64,000 bases of DNA, from contig JAHDGF010000007.1 of NCBI GenBank assembly GCA_020627785.1, positions 1-64,000 of the forward strand, given 5' to 3'. Positions 25,254 to 34,500 of this stretch are shown here, piece after piece. Each line of letters starts with the position of its first letter. The first letter of the stretch is position 1. The DNA is from Saprospiraceae bacterium (GTDB taxonomy: Bacteria > Bacteroidota > Bacteroidia > Chitinophagales > Saprospiraceae). Under the pieces are notes generated by a model. That model was given only the letters and a program-made list of their open reading frames with translations. It made no database searches and was not told where the DNA came from. Made by a program: the position numbers and the translations under genes.

Positions 25254-25961
25254 ATGCAAGCCATCAAAGAGTGTATTTCATTTTTAAATTTTCCTCAACG
25301 GGAGATTAGTTTACCAAAAGTAGAATCTCCACTGAGTTACATCTTCACTCTATTCATTTTTGCATTTATTTTAAACATAGTACTTCTTTCCCTTGTATCA
25401 AGTTTTGTCAATTTCGAATCAATGGATAATGGCATTCTAGCTTTAAAGGATACAGTAGGGTTCGCCTCTTTGTTTGCTCTAGCAGTTATTGGAGCTCCGG
25501 TTATTGAGGAGATAATTTTTAGGTACCCTTTAAAAAATGTAATTGTCCTCAGCTTTTTATTGATTGGTTTAGATGCAATCATTGTCAGTATTTTTTGTCA
25601 AGCCTTTGGTTGGCAGCAATTGGCTGTCATTTTACCCGTAGTCACTGCACTACTTAGTGTGGCTATGATTTTCTTTTTTAAACCTTTGCAGGAAGATTGG
25701 TATCAAGCCCTTGATGATTGGTATCCTTATATTTTCTTTTTTGTAGCAGCTATGTTTGGGTTTGTCCACATATACAACTACGGCGAAGGTGGTTTTGAAT
25801 GGTGGATGACACCGTTTATAGTCATTCCACAATTTGTGTTGGGACTTATTTTAGGATTTGTTAGGATACGCATTGGGCTATGGGCCTGCATACTTATGCA
25901 TGCGATGAATAATGCCATCCCGATGTCCTTACTTCTTATGCAAGATAAGATGGCTTTTTAA
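25254..25961 (+). CDS. CPBP-family (CAAX-like) intramembrane metalloprotease
   Basis: 235 residues from the ATG at 25254, preferred over an in-frame GTG at 25230 because AAGGAAG lies just before the ATG and the GTG falls within a palindrome. Several transmembrane segments. The CPBP/Abi signature is present: EE in APVIEEIIFRYPL, a membrane His in MFGFVHIYNYG, and a last His/Asn in ILMHAMNNAIP. Family members are membrane proteases (relatives of Rce1) used in processing or in bacteriocin immunity; the substrate here is unknown. The gene is divergent from uvrD, and its stop is shared with the convergent antiporter gene in one TTAA. Confidence 0.88.
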   Translation: MQAIKECISFLNFPQREISLPKVESPLSYIFTLFIFAFILNIVLLSLVSSFVNFESMDNGILALKDTVGFASLFALAVIGAPVIEEIIFRYPLKNVIVLSFLLIGLDAIIVSIFCQAFGWQQLAVILPVVTALLSVAMIFFFKPLQEDWYQALDDWYPYIFFFVAAMFGFVHIYNYGEGGFEWWMTPFIVIPQFVLGLILGFVRIRIGLWACILMHAMNNAIPMSLLLMQDKMAF

Positions 25962-27787
25962 GCGGTTGCAAAATCAAATTTTTTACCCATGTAAACCAAT
26001 TTACAGCCTTGAGTAACTTCCTCTGTTGTTGAAAACGATCCGAGTATTTTAAGGATGCCATCTTTGGTTTTTAAAAAGACAGGTATTGATCTTTCATTGG
26101 CATGTAAACCTGCGATGTACTTTTTATATTGTTCGCTGGAGTTAACTTCCACTTCATGAAATTCTGGGTGATCTCTGGCTACCTCACTAAAATTGATATA
26201 ATCATCCGTGTGAGAAAATAATCCGACTTCAGGATTATTACTAGAATCCATCATCTCTTCTGATGATACCAATCTATGTGCTCCGTTTTCACCATAATCT
26301 GCAGCGTATCGATCAAGCACATAGTTGTTTACCTCATTACTTGAGGTCATGGCCATTAGAAAACCGACATTGTTAAGTTCGATATTGTCTACTAAGTCAT
26401 CAGAATATACATTGGCTTGAAAAGCGGACATCCCCATTTTTTTGGAAATTTCCACGTTGGTTAGGTTGCTATCAATGAGGACAACATCTCTCTTATTATC
26501 TGTTAGATATTTACCAAGTAATCGAGCGGCCTTATGAGCTCCTACAATTAATATCGCATTGGATTTTTGTAAGGTAACACCGAGCCACTTTGCTATTAGA
26601 CCTGCGGTAGATGCATTTAATACAACGGTACCTAGAACAATCATAAATACGAGCGGCGTTATAATCTCTGCATATGGAATTTCTAACTGAGTTAATTTTA
26701 AACCAAATAAAGAGGCGATACCAGCAGCTACAATTCCACGCGGACCTACCCAACTAATAAATAATTTGTCATTGGTTGTTAACTCAGAACCTCTTGTGCT
26801 AAGGAAAACTGCAGCAGGACGAATAACTAAGATGACTACTAAGAACAAGAGAAAATATTTGAATTCAAGGAGTAATTGTAAATCCTGTAAATCAATATTT
26901 GCCGAAAGGAGGATGAAAAGTATTGAGATTAATAAAATGGATAAGGCTTCTTTAAACTCTAATATTTCTTTTAGGTTAGGGACATCCATGTTTCCTAAAA
27001 CCATTCCCATTACAACTACAGTCAATAGACCTGACTCATGCACCAATTGATCTGATAGAACAAAAACACCTACTACGAGTGCCAGCGTAAATAGATTTAA
27101 AAGGTAGTGTGGAATCCATTTTCTTTTGATCATTTGATACAAGCCATACGCGGCTACAAATCCTAGTGTAAATCCTATCAATAGAATCATTCCAAATTGG
27201 GACAGGGCGTGGGCTGTGAAATTTTCACCTTCGGTAGTTTTAATAAACTCAAATACCAAGACAGCCACCAATGCTCCAATTGGATCAATTAATATTCCTT
27301 CCCACTTTAGAACAGTGGAGATGTTTTTTTTCAATGGTACATTCCTAAGGATCGGGGCAATTACGGTAGGACCAGTTACGATAATCAAGGCTGAAAATAA
27401 AAAAGCGATGGTCCAAGGTATGTCTAGGATAAATTTGGCTGCAAGTCCTGCACCGATAAATGTCACCGCTGAACCGAGACTGATTAATTTCCCAATGGCG
27501 GGTCCGACTCCTTTAATCTCTTGTCTTTTTAAAGTTAGTCCACCCTCAAAAAGGATGATTCCAATAGATAAGCTGACAAAATAAAAAAGGGTTTCACCAG
27601 GAAATAGTCCTTTTGTACCAGTAAAAATGGGTTCTAACCACTTACTTCCATCTGCTGTACGTAAAGTGGACAGCGGTCCGACCACCAAACCAATCAAAAT
27701 TAAGGGTAAAATAGCCGGGACTTTTATTCTCCAAGCGAGCCATTGGGCAAAGATTCCTAATATAATGATTGAAGCTATTTCTAACAT
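25958..27787 (-). CDS. CPA1-type cation:proton antiporter with C-terminal TrkA-N-like domain
   Basis: 609 residues. Residues 1-400 hold about 12 hydrophobic helices of the NhaP/NhaP2 type (LAWRIKVPAILPLILIGLVV, LFEGGLTLKRQEIKG, FLFSALIIVTGPTVIAPIL, FISWVGPRGIVAAGIASLFG). Residues ~405-490 are a Rossmann domain like TrkA-N (NAILIVGAHKAARLLGKYL, VVLIDSN). Such proteins exchange Na+ or K+ for H+ and the cytoplasmic domain senses nucleotides. The ~120-residue tail may be a further regulatory domain. Its 3' end overlaps the CPBP gene by 4 nt, tail to tail. Ion specificity cannot be read from the sequence. Confidence 0.92.
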   Translation of the reverse strand: MLEIASIIILGIFAQWLAWRIKVPAILPLILIGLVVGPLSTLRTADGSKWLEPIFTGTKGLFPGETLFYFVSLSIGIILFEGGLTLKRQEIKGVGPAIGKLISLGSAVTFIGAGLAAKFILDIPWTIAFLFSALIIVTGPTVIAPILRNVPLKKNISTVLKWEGILIDPIGALVAVLVFEFIKTTEGENFTAHALSQFGMILLIGFTLGFVAAYGLYQMIKRKWIPHYLLNLFTLALVVGVFVLSDQLVHESGLLTVVVMGMVLGNMDVPNLKEILEFKEALSILLISILFILLSANIDLQDLQLLLEFKYFLLFLVVILVIRPAAVFLSTRGSELTTNDKLFISWVGPRGIVAAGIASLFGLKLTQLEIPYAEIITPLVFMIVLGTVVLNASTAGLIAKWLGVTLQKSNAILIVGAHKAARLLGKYLTDNKRDVVLIDSNLTNVEISKKMGMSAFQANVYSDDLVDNIELNNVGFLMAMTSSNEVNNYVLDRYAADYGENGAHRLVSSEEMMDSSNNPEVGLFSHTDDYINFSEVARDHPEFHEVEVNSSEQYKKYIAGLHANERSIPVFLKTKDGILKILGSFSTTEEVTQGCKLVYMGKKFDFATA

Positions 27788-27838
27788 GGCATTGATTTGA
27801 TGTACATAAATATAGCAATCTCATTGGTTTTTGATCGA

Positions 27839-27860
27839 AATTGTAATCTTCGTTACAATT
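27839..27860. promoter_or_regulatory. Inverted repeat between antiporter and M36 protease
   Basis: AATTGTAA (27839-27846), 6-nt spacer TCTTCG, TTACAATT (27853-27860): perfect 8-bp arms. It lies in the 142-bp divergent intergenic region, 52 bp from the antiporter start and 70 bp from the protease start. Either an operator or a hairpin in one of the leaders. Confidence 0.4.
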
Positions 27861-27929
27861 GAATAGAGCTTTAATTTTTAACTTTAGGCACATTCAATTA
27901 GGCATTAAATCGTTAACACCCAGTTTTAA

Positions 27930-30900
27930 ATGAGGAATACCACAAAATTAGTTTTTGTATTATTTGTTTTTTTAATATCAAAAGCTTCCATTGCTCAATC
28001 AGACTTAGAGAACGAGGTTTTTGATTATTTAAAGAACTCTGATGACAATTTCTCCCTAGATTTAACAGACTTTGTAAACACCATTGAGGCAGATAGTTAC
28101 ACCTCAAGAGGCATTGAGCATAAGTATTTAAATCAAACCTGGGAAGGCGTTCCGATCTTTACAAAGATATTATCAGCGGCTCTAAAGGATGACAAGCTCT
28201 TTTACGCCAGCCATGATTTTTTATCCCTAAGTGATTATTCAAAAACAAGTTTTACCGAAGACCTTAATCCTATCCAAGTTTTAAATCTGGCCCAAGAAAT
28301 TATTGGAGAAAATTATGCTCCTGAATTTCAAGTCCTAGAATCCACAAATCCTTTCAAGATTAAAGGAGAAAGCCCATTAAATATTGAACCAATTTTTCTT
28401 GAAAAAGCCTACGTGGTTGTAGAAAAATCGTTGGTTCCTGCATGGTTGATTGGTGTGTTTCACAATGACACTTCTGAATGGTGGCAATATCAATTGGATG
28501 CAAGAACAGGACAACTGATTGATAAAATTAGTTGGACCCTTGAATGCGGTCATCTAGATCATAGTTATGGTGTTGTAAATAGGAGTGATAAAGATGGACA
28601 TGGTTGTATAGGGCATGACCACATTTGCGAAAGCGAAAATAAAAATGTGGAAGCGGAAAATTTAAGCATGGTTGCAAGTAGCTATGAAGTATTCGGTCTA
28701 CCATTAATGACGCCTCAAGAAGGATATCGATCAATACAAACATTGCCATGGAACGATGCGTTGAACGCTTCGCCTTTTGGATGGCATGATACAAATGGAG
28801 CTGCAGGAGCAGAAAGCACATTGACTCAAGGGAACAATGTACGTGCCGTTGAAGATGCTAATGCCAATAATTCAGGTGGGTATTCTCCTGATGGTGGGAC
28901 CAGCCTGACTTTCCATTACCCAATGGACCTAACGACTGCACCAGCCGTTTATCAAGATGCTGCCATTACTAATTTATTCTACTATAATAACATCTTGCAT
29001 GATGTATGGTATCAATATGGTTTTGATGAACCAAGTGGTAACTTTCAAGAAAATAATTACGGTAATGGAGGATCATCTTCTGATCGGGTGAACGCAGATG
29101 CTCAAGATGGTTCAGGCACAAACAATGCAAATTTTTCTACACCGCCAGATGGATCTAATCCTCGGATGCAGATGTACATTTGGAATGTTGGAGACGAAGT
29201 AACTTTTGAAGTGGAATCACCGGCTTCTATTGAAGGAATATATTATGCTGCGCCGGCCAATTTTGGTCCTAGTACCGGAAATTTTTCAGGAGAACTTGTT
29301 GAAGCAATTCCTGCAACAGCTTGTAGTCCTATTACTAATACGGCAGCCATTAATGGAAAAATTGCAGTGATAGATAGAGGTGGATGTACCTTTGTAAATA
29401 AAGTTTTAGCAGCTCAAAATGCTGGAGCCATAGCTGCCATCATTTGTAACAATACAGGTGGAGCACCCACTCCATTAGGAGGAACCAATGGTTCAATAAA
29501 TATTCCTTCTTTTATGTTGTCGCAAGCGGATTGTAATTTGATAACGGCACAGATCCCAACCGTTGATGTTGAATTCTGGTTAAATGATACAGGTGAAGTA
29601 GATAGTGATATGGATAATGGTGTCATTGCTCATGAATATGGTCATGGAATTTCTAATAGATTAACGGGTGGACCTTCTACCTCTTCATGCTTAAGTGGAA
29701 GTGAGCAGATGGGTGAAGGCTGGTCAGATTATATGGGACTTATCATGTCCATTAAAACTGGAGATGCTGGTGTTGATCCGAGAGGAATGGGTACCTACTT
29801 AAATTCTGAAGCGCCTTATGAAAACGGTATACGATCATATCCATATACGACTGATATGAATATTAATCCGCATACTTACGATGATATAAAAACAGAATCA
29901 GTACCTCATGGGGTTGGAACGGTATGGGCTGCAATGCTTTGGGAGATGACCTGGGCATTGATTGATGAGCATGGTTTTGATTCAGATATTTATGATGGAA
30001 CTGGAGGGAACAATATTGCGATGAATCTTGTCATTGAAGGTATGAAACTTCAACCTTGTAATCCGGGGTTTGTCGATGGTAGAGATGCCATCATTGCAGC
30101 AGATGCTGCTCTTTACGCTGGCGCAAATGAATGTATTATTTGGGACGCATTTTCCAAAAGAGGTTTAGGTTTTTCTGCTTCTCAAGGATCAAGTTCGAGT
30201 AGATCAGATGGTGTAGAGGCATTTGATCTTCCGCCTGGTTGTACTGATCCTTTACTAGTAACGAAATTTGGTAATGAGGTGGCTGGAGCCAATGGCATTA
30301 TCAATTATGATATTAATTTTTCTAATAATTCAGGAATCGCTCAGACGAATGTTGTGATGACTGATGTACTACCTTCTGGATTAGCCCTAGTTCCAAATAC
30401 ACTAAATCTTGGTACTGAGTCTGGAGGCACAATTACCTACACGCAGTCGAGTATGCCAGATGGTAATACAGCTAACGTAACCTTCGATGCACAATTAGAT
30501 GGAACCAATGAATCGAGCCTCATCGAGTTTGAAGGTTTTGAAAGTGACTGGTCTAACTGGTTGGTTACGTCAGGGCAAGGAACTGCAGATTTTGGTTCTA
30601 CAATAAATAATACCTTCAGGGGCGATTCAACAATCTTTGTACAGAATGTTGGAGCGAATAACACACAATTTCTAACGATAGAAAATCTAACGCTACCAAG
30701 TAATCCATTCTTGACCTTCTACCATAATTACAACACGGAAAGTGGATGGGATGGTGGATTCGTTGAGATCAGTCAAGACGGAGGAAACAGCTGGCAAGAC
30801 ATTCAAGCAATGTTTACTGTGAATGGGTACAATGGCAGTTTAGGAAACGGAAGTAACAATGATATAGATAATAGAGCCGCCTATACTGGAAGTAGTTTAG

Positions 30901-31574
30901 GGTATATTAGAAGTTGGGCTGACCTTTCAGCTGTAGCGAATCAAACCATTGATTTAAGATTTGTATTTGGATCGGACAATAATACCTTCGTTGAAGGATG
31001 GTACATTGATGACATCATGGTATACGACATGTATCAAATCAATAATGAAGTGTGTGTAACAACTTTACAAGGACTCAATCAATGTGCTACAGCAATTACT
31101 TATGTTGTTCCAGATTGTGAATTGTATTTAGATGTATTTGTGGATGCAGATGGAGATGGATATGGAGATCCAACGACTTCTTCATATTCATGTACGTATG
31201 GAACTGGGTTTGTAGCCAATGGGCTTGATTGTGATGATACAAATAATTTAGTTGCTCCAGGTGCAGCAGAACTCTGTGATGGCATAGATAATAATTGCGA
31301 TGGACAAGTCGATGAAGGTTGTGGTGGTCCAACATTGATATGCGATGATGTTGTATTATTTGTAAACCCGATTGTCAACAATGCCTATCATGCTGAAATT
31401 GAATTACGTTCAGATGCCGTAGTTCCAGATAATTTTAGTTTAGATTTTACTGGTGGTCAAGAAGTCCTTTTAATGCCTGGATTCGAAACGCTTGATAATA
31501 CAGATTTTCATGCTTGGATTGAGGCTTGTATTTCAACACTACAGAACGAAGAAGATGATTCCAGCGGGAATTAA
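27930..31574 (+). CDS. Secreted M36 (fungalysin-type) zinc metalloprotease with PA insert and MopE motif
   Basis: 1214 residues; signal peptide to about SKASIAQ. An FTP-type propeptide lies at ~20-210. The M36 catalytic domain has HEYGH at 568-572 and the downstream Glu in GEGWSDYMG. A PA domain is inserted before it (NGKIAVIDRGGCTFVNKVL). Next come a DUF11-like stretch (FSNNSGIAQTNVVMTDVLPSG), a jelly-roll-like region (FLTFYHNYNTESGWDGGFVE) and a MopE-type Cys/Asp motif (DADGDGYGDP, DCDDTNN, GIDNNCDGQVDEGC). The C-terminal ~75 residues (MPGFETLDNTDFHAWIEAC) do not look like a type A sorting tail; they resemble another C-terminal module seen in Bacteroidota secreted proteins. It should degrade extracellular protein. 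Confidence 0.92.
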   Translation: MRNTTKLVFVLFVFLISKASIAQSDLENEVFDYLKNSDDNFSLDLTDFVNTIEADSYTSRGIEHKYLNQTWEGVPIFTKILSAALKDDKLFYASHDFLSLSDYSKTSFTEDLNPIQVLNLAQEIIGENYAPEFQVLESTNPFKIKGESPLNIEPIFLEKAYVVVEKSLVPAWLIGVFHNDTSEWWQYQLDARTGQLIDKISWTLECGHLDHSYGVVNRSDKDGHGCIGHDHICESENKNVEAENLSMVASSYEVFGLPLMTPQEGYRSIQTLPWNDALNASPFGWHDTNGAAGAESTLTQGNNVRAVEDANANNSGGYSPDGGTSLTFHYPMDLTTAPAVYQDAAITNLFYYNNILHDVWYQYGFDEPSGNFQENNYGNGGSSSDRVNADAQDGSGTNNANFSTPPDGSNPRMQMYIWNVGDEVTFEVESPASIEGIYYAAPANFGPSTGNFSGELVEAIPATACSPITNTAAINGKIAVIDRGGCTFVNKVLAAQNAGAIAAIICNNTGGAPTPLGGTNGSINIPSFMLSQADCNLITAQIPTVDVEFWLNDTGEVDSDMDNGVIAHEYGHGISNRLTGGPSTSSCLSGSEQMGEGWSDYMGLIMSIKTGDAGVDPRGMGTYLNSEAPYENGIRSYPYTTDMNINPHTYDDIKTESVPHGVGTVWAAMLWEMTWALIDEHGFDSDIYDGTGGNNIAMNLVIEGMKLQPCNPGFVDGRDAIIAADAALYAGANECIIWDAFSKRGLGFSASQGSSSSRSDGVEAFDLPPGCTDPLLVTKFGNEVAGANGIINYDINFSNNSGIAQTNVVMTDVLPSGLALVPNTLNLGTESGGTITYTQSSMPDGNTANVTFDAQLDGTNESSLIEFEGFESDWSNWLVTSGQGTADFGSTINNTFRGDSTIFVQNVGANNTQFLTIENLTLPSNPFLTFYHNYNTESGWDGGFVEISQDGGNSWQDIQAMFTVNGYNGSLGNGSNNDIDNRAAYTGSSLGYIRSWADLSAVANQTIDLRFVFGSDNNTFVEGWYIDDIMVYDMYQINNEVCVTTLQGLNQCATAITYVVPDCELYLDVFVDADGDGYGDPTTSSYSCTYGTGFVANGLDCDDTNNLVAPGAAELCDGIDNNCDGQVDEGCGGPTLICDDVVLFVNPIVNNAYHAEIELRSDAVVPDNFSLDFTGGQEVLLMPGFETLDNTDFHAWIEACISTLQNEEDDSSGN

Positions 31575-31595
31575 AAAAAATAAATAATAGTTTAA

Positions 31596-31632
31596 ATACT
31601 CTCTTTCATATAATGGAAGAGAGTATTTTTTT
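31596..31632 (+). terminator. Terminator after the M36 protease gene
   Basis: ATACTCTCTTTC (31596-31607) pairs with GGAAGAGAGTAT (31615-31626), one G-U, 7-nt loop, followed by a run of T. Confidence 0.85.
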
Positions 31633-31750
31633 ATCTAGTTTTTTCTTTTGTAAAGCCTAGAGTCGCTAATGAGTTTAGTATTTCGTTTTGAGGTTCGTTC
31701 GTTATTGATAGCTTGTCTATTTTTAGAAACTGTTAGGATAAAGCCAAAGC

Positions 31751-32812
31751 ATGAACGATAGATATTCACGACAAATAATCTTGCCTGAAATCGGCCAATT
31801 CGGTCAGCAAAAACTCTCCAGAAGTCACATAGCCATTGTTGGTTGTGGAGGTCTTGGTGCGATTGCAGCGGCGTACTTGGCTGGCGTAGGAATCGGGAAA
31901 CTTACTTTAATTGATGGCGATGTACCAGATGTTAGCAATCTGCATAGACAAGTATTTTTTACTTCAGAAGATAAGCAACCAAAGGTTGAACATCTAAAGA
32001 ATAGGTTGAATGCCTTAAATCCTGAAATTAAAATTGAAGGTTTTCCTGTGAAACTAACTAAAGCAAACATTGATCATCATTTAACAGGGGTCGATTTAGT
32101 TCTTGAATGTACGGATGACCAAATGTGCAAGTATCTCGTCAATGACTTTTGTGCCTTGGAGAACATTCCATTAGTATATGGTGCGATTCATAAGTATGAA
32201 GGCTATGTTTCACTTTTTCAAAACAAAGACGACAACGATATACACTTAAGAGATATTTTTCCAGTGCCTGATCCCAACATTCCTGTTTGTTCAGAAGTGG
32301 GAGTATTAAATACCATAGCAGGTTTGATCGGCTTATTACAGGCGAACGAAGCGATCAAGTTTATTTTGGGTGTGGGAACGTCTTTGTATGGGAAGCTACT
32401 TACGTACGATATACTTAGTCTACGGCAATTTATTTTGACATTACAGAAAACTTGGGAGGCTGATTTAGAAGATCTCTATGAGTCTAACGATTACTTGACC
32501 CCTGCTTGCGACCATGTCTTAGAAATTGAGGTTGGAGAATTAATGAAGATGAGGGAGAGGGTACAGTTGATATCCGTAATGCCAAGTGAAGAACATAAAT
32601 CAATTGATGAGCAATGTTTGCATGTTGCTGATACAAACCTAGGTGTAAACATGTTGGATCGTAAAAAAGAAAAGGTTGTCGTCTATTGTCGTAGCGGTAG
32701 GATTTCGAAAATTGTGGTCAGTCGCCTGCTAAAAGAGGATCCAAGTTTAGAAATATTAAGTTTGAAAGATGGATATCGGGCTTTTCAAAAATTTCAGAAT
32801 GCCCTTAGGTAA
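31751..32812 (+). CDS. moeB: MoeB/ThiF-type adenylyltransferase with rhodanese-like tail
   Basis: 353 residues. RYSRQIILPEIG and the nucleotide-binding GCGGLGAIAAAYLAGVG, then DGDVPDVSNLHRQ, are diagnostic for MoeB/ThiF E1-like enzymes, which adenylate the C-terminal Gly of MoaD. The residues that normally hold the structural zinc are changed: the first CxxC position reads LRDIFPVPDP and only single Cys remain in PVCSEVGVL and TPACDHV, so the zinc site appears lost. The C-terminal ~80 residues are a shortened rhodanese domain with an intact CRSGR active-site loop but a degenerate N-half (SVMPSEEHK in place of DVREPEEHE). It is convergent with moaE, 2 bp between the stops. Context supports MoeB over ThiF. 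Confidence 0.9.
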   Translation: MNDRYSRQIILPEIGQFGQQKLSRSHIAIVGCGGLGAIAAAYLAGVGIGKLTLIDGDVPDVSNLHRQVFFTSEDKQPKVEHLKNRLNALNPEIKIEGFPVKLTKANIDHHLTGVDLVLECTDDQMCKYLVNDFCALENIPLVYGAIHKYEGYVSLFQNKDDNDIHLRDIFPVPDPNIPVCSEVGVLNTIAGLIGLLQANEAIKFILGVGTSLYGKLLTYDILSLRQFILTLQKTWEADLEDLYESNDYLTPACDHVLEIEVGELMKMRERVQLISVMPSEEHKSIDEQCLHVADTNLGVNMLDRKKEKVVVYCRSGRISKIVVSRLLKEDPSLEILSLKDGYRAFQKFQNALR

Positions 32813-32814
32813 AA

Positions 32815-33249
32815 TTAAGGCCTTGAATTGACCCAGTAACTACCATCTTTAAGAAATTCCTTCTTCCAAATTGGCACATCTTTTTTAAGAGTATCTATGG
32901 CATACTCACAAGCTTCGATAGCAGCTTTTCTATGTTTGGATGAGGTGGCAATAATCACAGCTATTTCTTCTAATCCTACTTTTCCTGTTCGGTGATGAAT
33001 GCTAATTTTTTCTAGGTTAAATTGTTCAATGGCAGCGCTAGCAATTTTTTTCATTTCTTTAATTGCCATTTCAACATAAGCTTCAAAAAATAAATGGGTG
33101 ACCTCTTCTCCTTTATTCCAGCGCCTGACAGTACCTACAAAAAGATTAATCCCTCCGCATTTTTCATTTAAGACAAACTTATAGCAATCATCAATGGAGA
33201 GTGCGCCTGGTAAAATCTGTATATCAATATTTTTATTGTTATCCGCCAC
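32815..33249 (-). CDS. moaE: Molybdopterin synthase catalytic subunit
   Basis: 144 residues, normal MoaE length. Conserved features: GGINLFVGTVRRWNKGEEV, LFFEAYVEMAIKEM, IHHRTGKVGLEE and the active-site Lys in DVPIWKKEFLKDGSYWV. MoaE transfers sulfur from MoaD to cyclic pyranopterin phosphate to make molybdopterin. The only reasonable start is a GTG lying inside the last codons of moaD (11-nt overlap), so the two are probably translationally coupled and made in equal amounts. Confidence 0.95.
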   Translation of the reverse strand: MADNNKNIDIQILPGALSIDDCYKFVLNEKCGGINLFVGTVRRWNKGEEVTHLFFEAYVEMAIKEMKKIASAAIEQFNLEKISIHHRTGKVGLEEIAVIIATSSKHRKAAIEACEYAIDTLKKDVPIWKKEFLKDGSYWVNSRP

Positions 33250-33475
33250 TTACAGGAGGTATTATGGCAATCTCATCGCTAGATGAAATGGTTGCATGGT
33301 CATTTGCGTAAGCTTGGTTTACTGCTACCATGTAATTTTTGTATTTTAAAAATTCAGGGTAGGATTTATTCAAGTAGATTTTTAAATCTGCAACGGTGAT
33401 GACTGCTTCTTTATTTAAAATTATTTCTGAGCCACCAACAATATCTTTAGCGACTCCAAAGCACAACACTTTCAT
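33239..33475 (-). CDS. moaD: Molybdopterin synthase sulfur-carrier subunit
   Basis: 78 residues, ubiquitin-like fold length, ending in the obligatory double glycine (AIIPPVSGG) that is adenylated by MoeB and thiocarboxylated. N-terminal MKVLCFGVAKDIVGG is typical of MoaD. It overlaps moaE by 11 nt and follows the TauE-like gene by 23 bp. Confidence 0.95.
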   Translation of the reverse strand: MKVLCFGVAKDIVGGSEIILNKEAVITVADLKIYLNKSYPEFLKYKNYMVAVNQAYANDHATISSSDEIAIIPPVSGG

Positions 33476-33498
33476 AATTAGGTTTTAAGGATTTTTTA

Positions 33499-34233
33499 TT
33501 AAAGATATTTAAATAATAATCGAAGCGAAATAATTAAAATGACAATGGCAGTTATTCTTCTAACAAGAATAGGATTAAATCTAAAAATGGTAAGCCGTAC
33601 TCCAATTTGGCCACCTAGAAAAACGCCAAGTATCAAAACTATTAACCTATTCAGATCAATATTAAAACCATAAGTTGCATATTGTCCTAAGATTCCAGCG
33701 ATGGAGTTGACTAAAATAAATATGGCAGAAGTCGCAGCAATTGTTTTGGGTTTCCCCCATCGTCCAAGATGTAATAAGGGAGAAAGAAAGATTCCACCTC
33801 CTATTCCAACAACACCAGATAAAAATCCAATTCCGCCTCCTATGAAGGCATTACCGTATTTAGGAATTTTGACCACTGAGGTTCTTTTATCAAACATCAT
33901 CGCCATTGAAGCCAAGAGGAGAGAAATGGCTAAGAGTAAAAAGAAGAATCGTTCTTGTATTAATAATTGACCTCCCAAAAATGCCATAGGGATACTAAAA
34001 ACGATTAATGGTATGATTCTCTTCCAATGGAGGTATTGATACTTATTAAATAAAAACACGGAAGAGCAGACCACAATAACATTGCAAATCAACGCAGTCA
34101 TCCTCATGTTTTCAAATGGTATTGACAAAAGGCTTAACGTAGCTAAATAGCTTGAGCCTCCGCCAAAGCCAGCTGCTGAATAGATGGCGGCTATAAAGAA
34201 AAAGATCAGAGCTAAAATTAATAGTTCACCCAT
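33499..34233 (-). CDS. TauE/SafE-family sulfite/anion exporter-like membrane protein
   Basis: 244 residues, about seven to eight hydrophobic helices. The TauE/SafE pattern is clear: AAGFGGGSSYLATL near the N-terminus and its internal repeat GVVGIGGGIFLSPLLHLG in the second half. Members move sulfite, sulfoacetate or related anions across the inner membrane. It is the first gene of the operon with moaD and moaE. A sulfur-anion or oxyanion exporter in a cofactor operon may serve a sulfite-related molybdoenzyme located elsewhere (inference). Confidence 0.88.
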   Translation of the reverse strand: MGELLILALIFFFIAAIYSAAGFGGGSSYLATLSLLSIPFENMRMTALICNVIVVCSSVFLFNKYQYLHWKRIIPLIVFSIPMAFLGGQLLIQERFFFLLLAISLLLASMAMMFDKRTSVVKIPKYGNAFIGGGIGFLSGVVGIGGGIFLSPLLHLGRWGKPKTIAATSAIFILVNSIAGILGQYATYGFNIDLNRLIVLILGVFLGGQIGVRLTIFRFNPILVRRITAIVILIISLRLLFKYL

Positions 34234-34263
34234 TTTTATGGCATAACATACTTTTGATTCCTG

Positions 34264-34282
34264 ATTAAATCTGAGATTTAAT
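34264..34282. promoter_or_regulatory. 19-bp perfect palindrome upstream of the tauE-moaD-moaE operon
   Basis: ATTAAATCTGAGATTTAAT: 9-bp arms around a single central G. It is 31-49 bp upstream of the TauE-like start and lies in the 267-bp region shared with the divergent moaC. Size and symmetry are those of a dimeric regulator site. A smaller hairpin, CCTTTA-ACGAG-TAAAGG (34447-34463), lies 38 bp before moaC. Nothing else is recognised in this interval. Confidence 0.5.
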
Positions 34283-34500
34283 TACAAGTAACATACAAGA
34301 AATTATATCATTCATTATCAGTAAATATTGTTTGAAAGATTATAACAGAACAATTTTAATATAAAATACTTATAAAGAAGAAATGATAATATTTTACCTT
34401 TCTAACAGTATGATAGCATGTGCTAAGACAAAAATTTGATATTATTCCTTTAACGAGTAAAGGCGCTTGTATATCTTAAAACAATTATCTTTATTTTTCT

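Noticed and set aside
34234-34500. Molybdenum-cofactor riboswitch upstream of moaC
   Set aside because: I cannot find the conserved multi-stem fold; only a small hairpin and the palindrome are visible.
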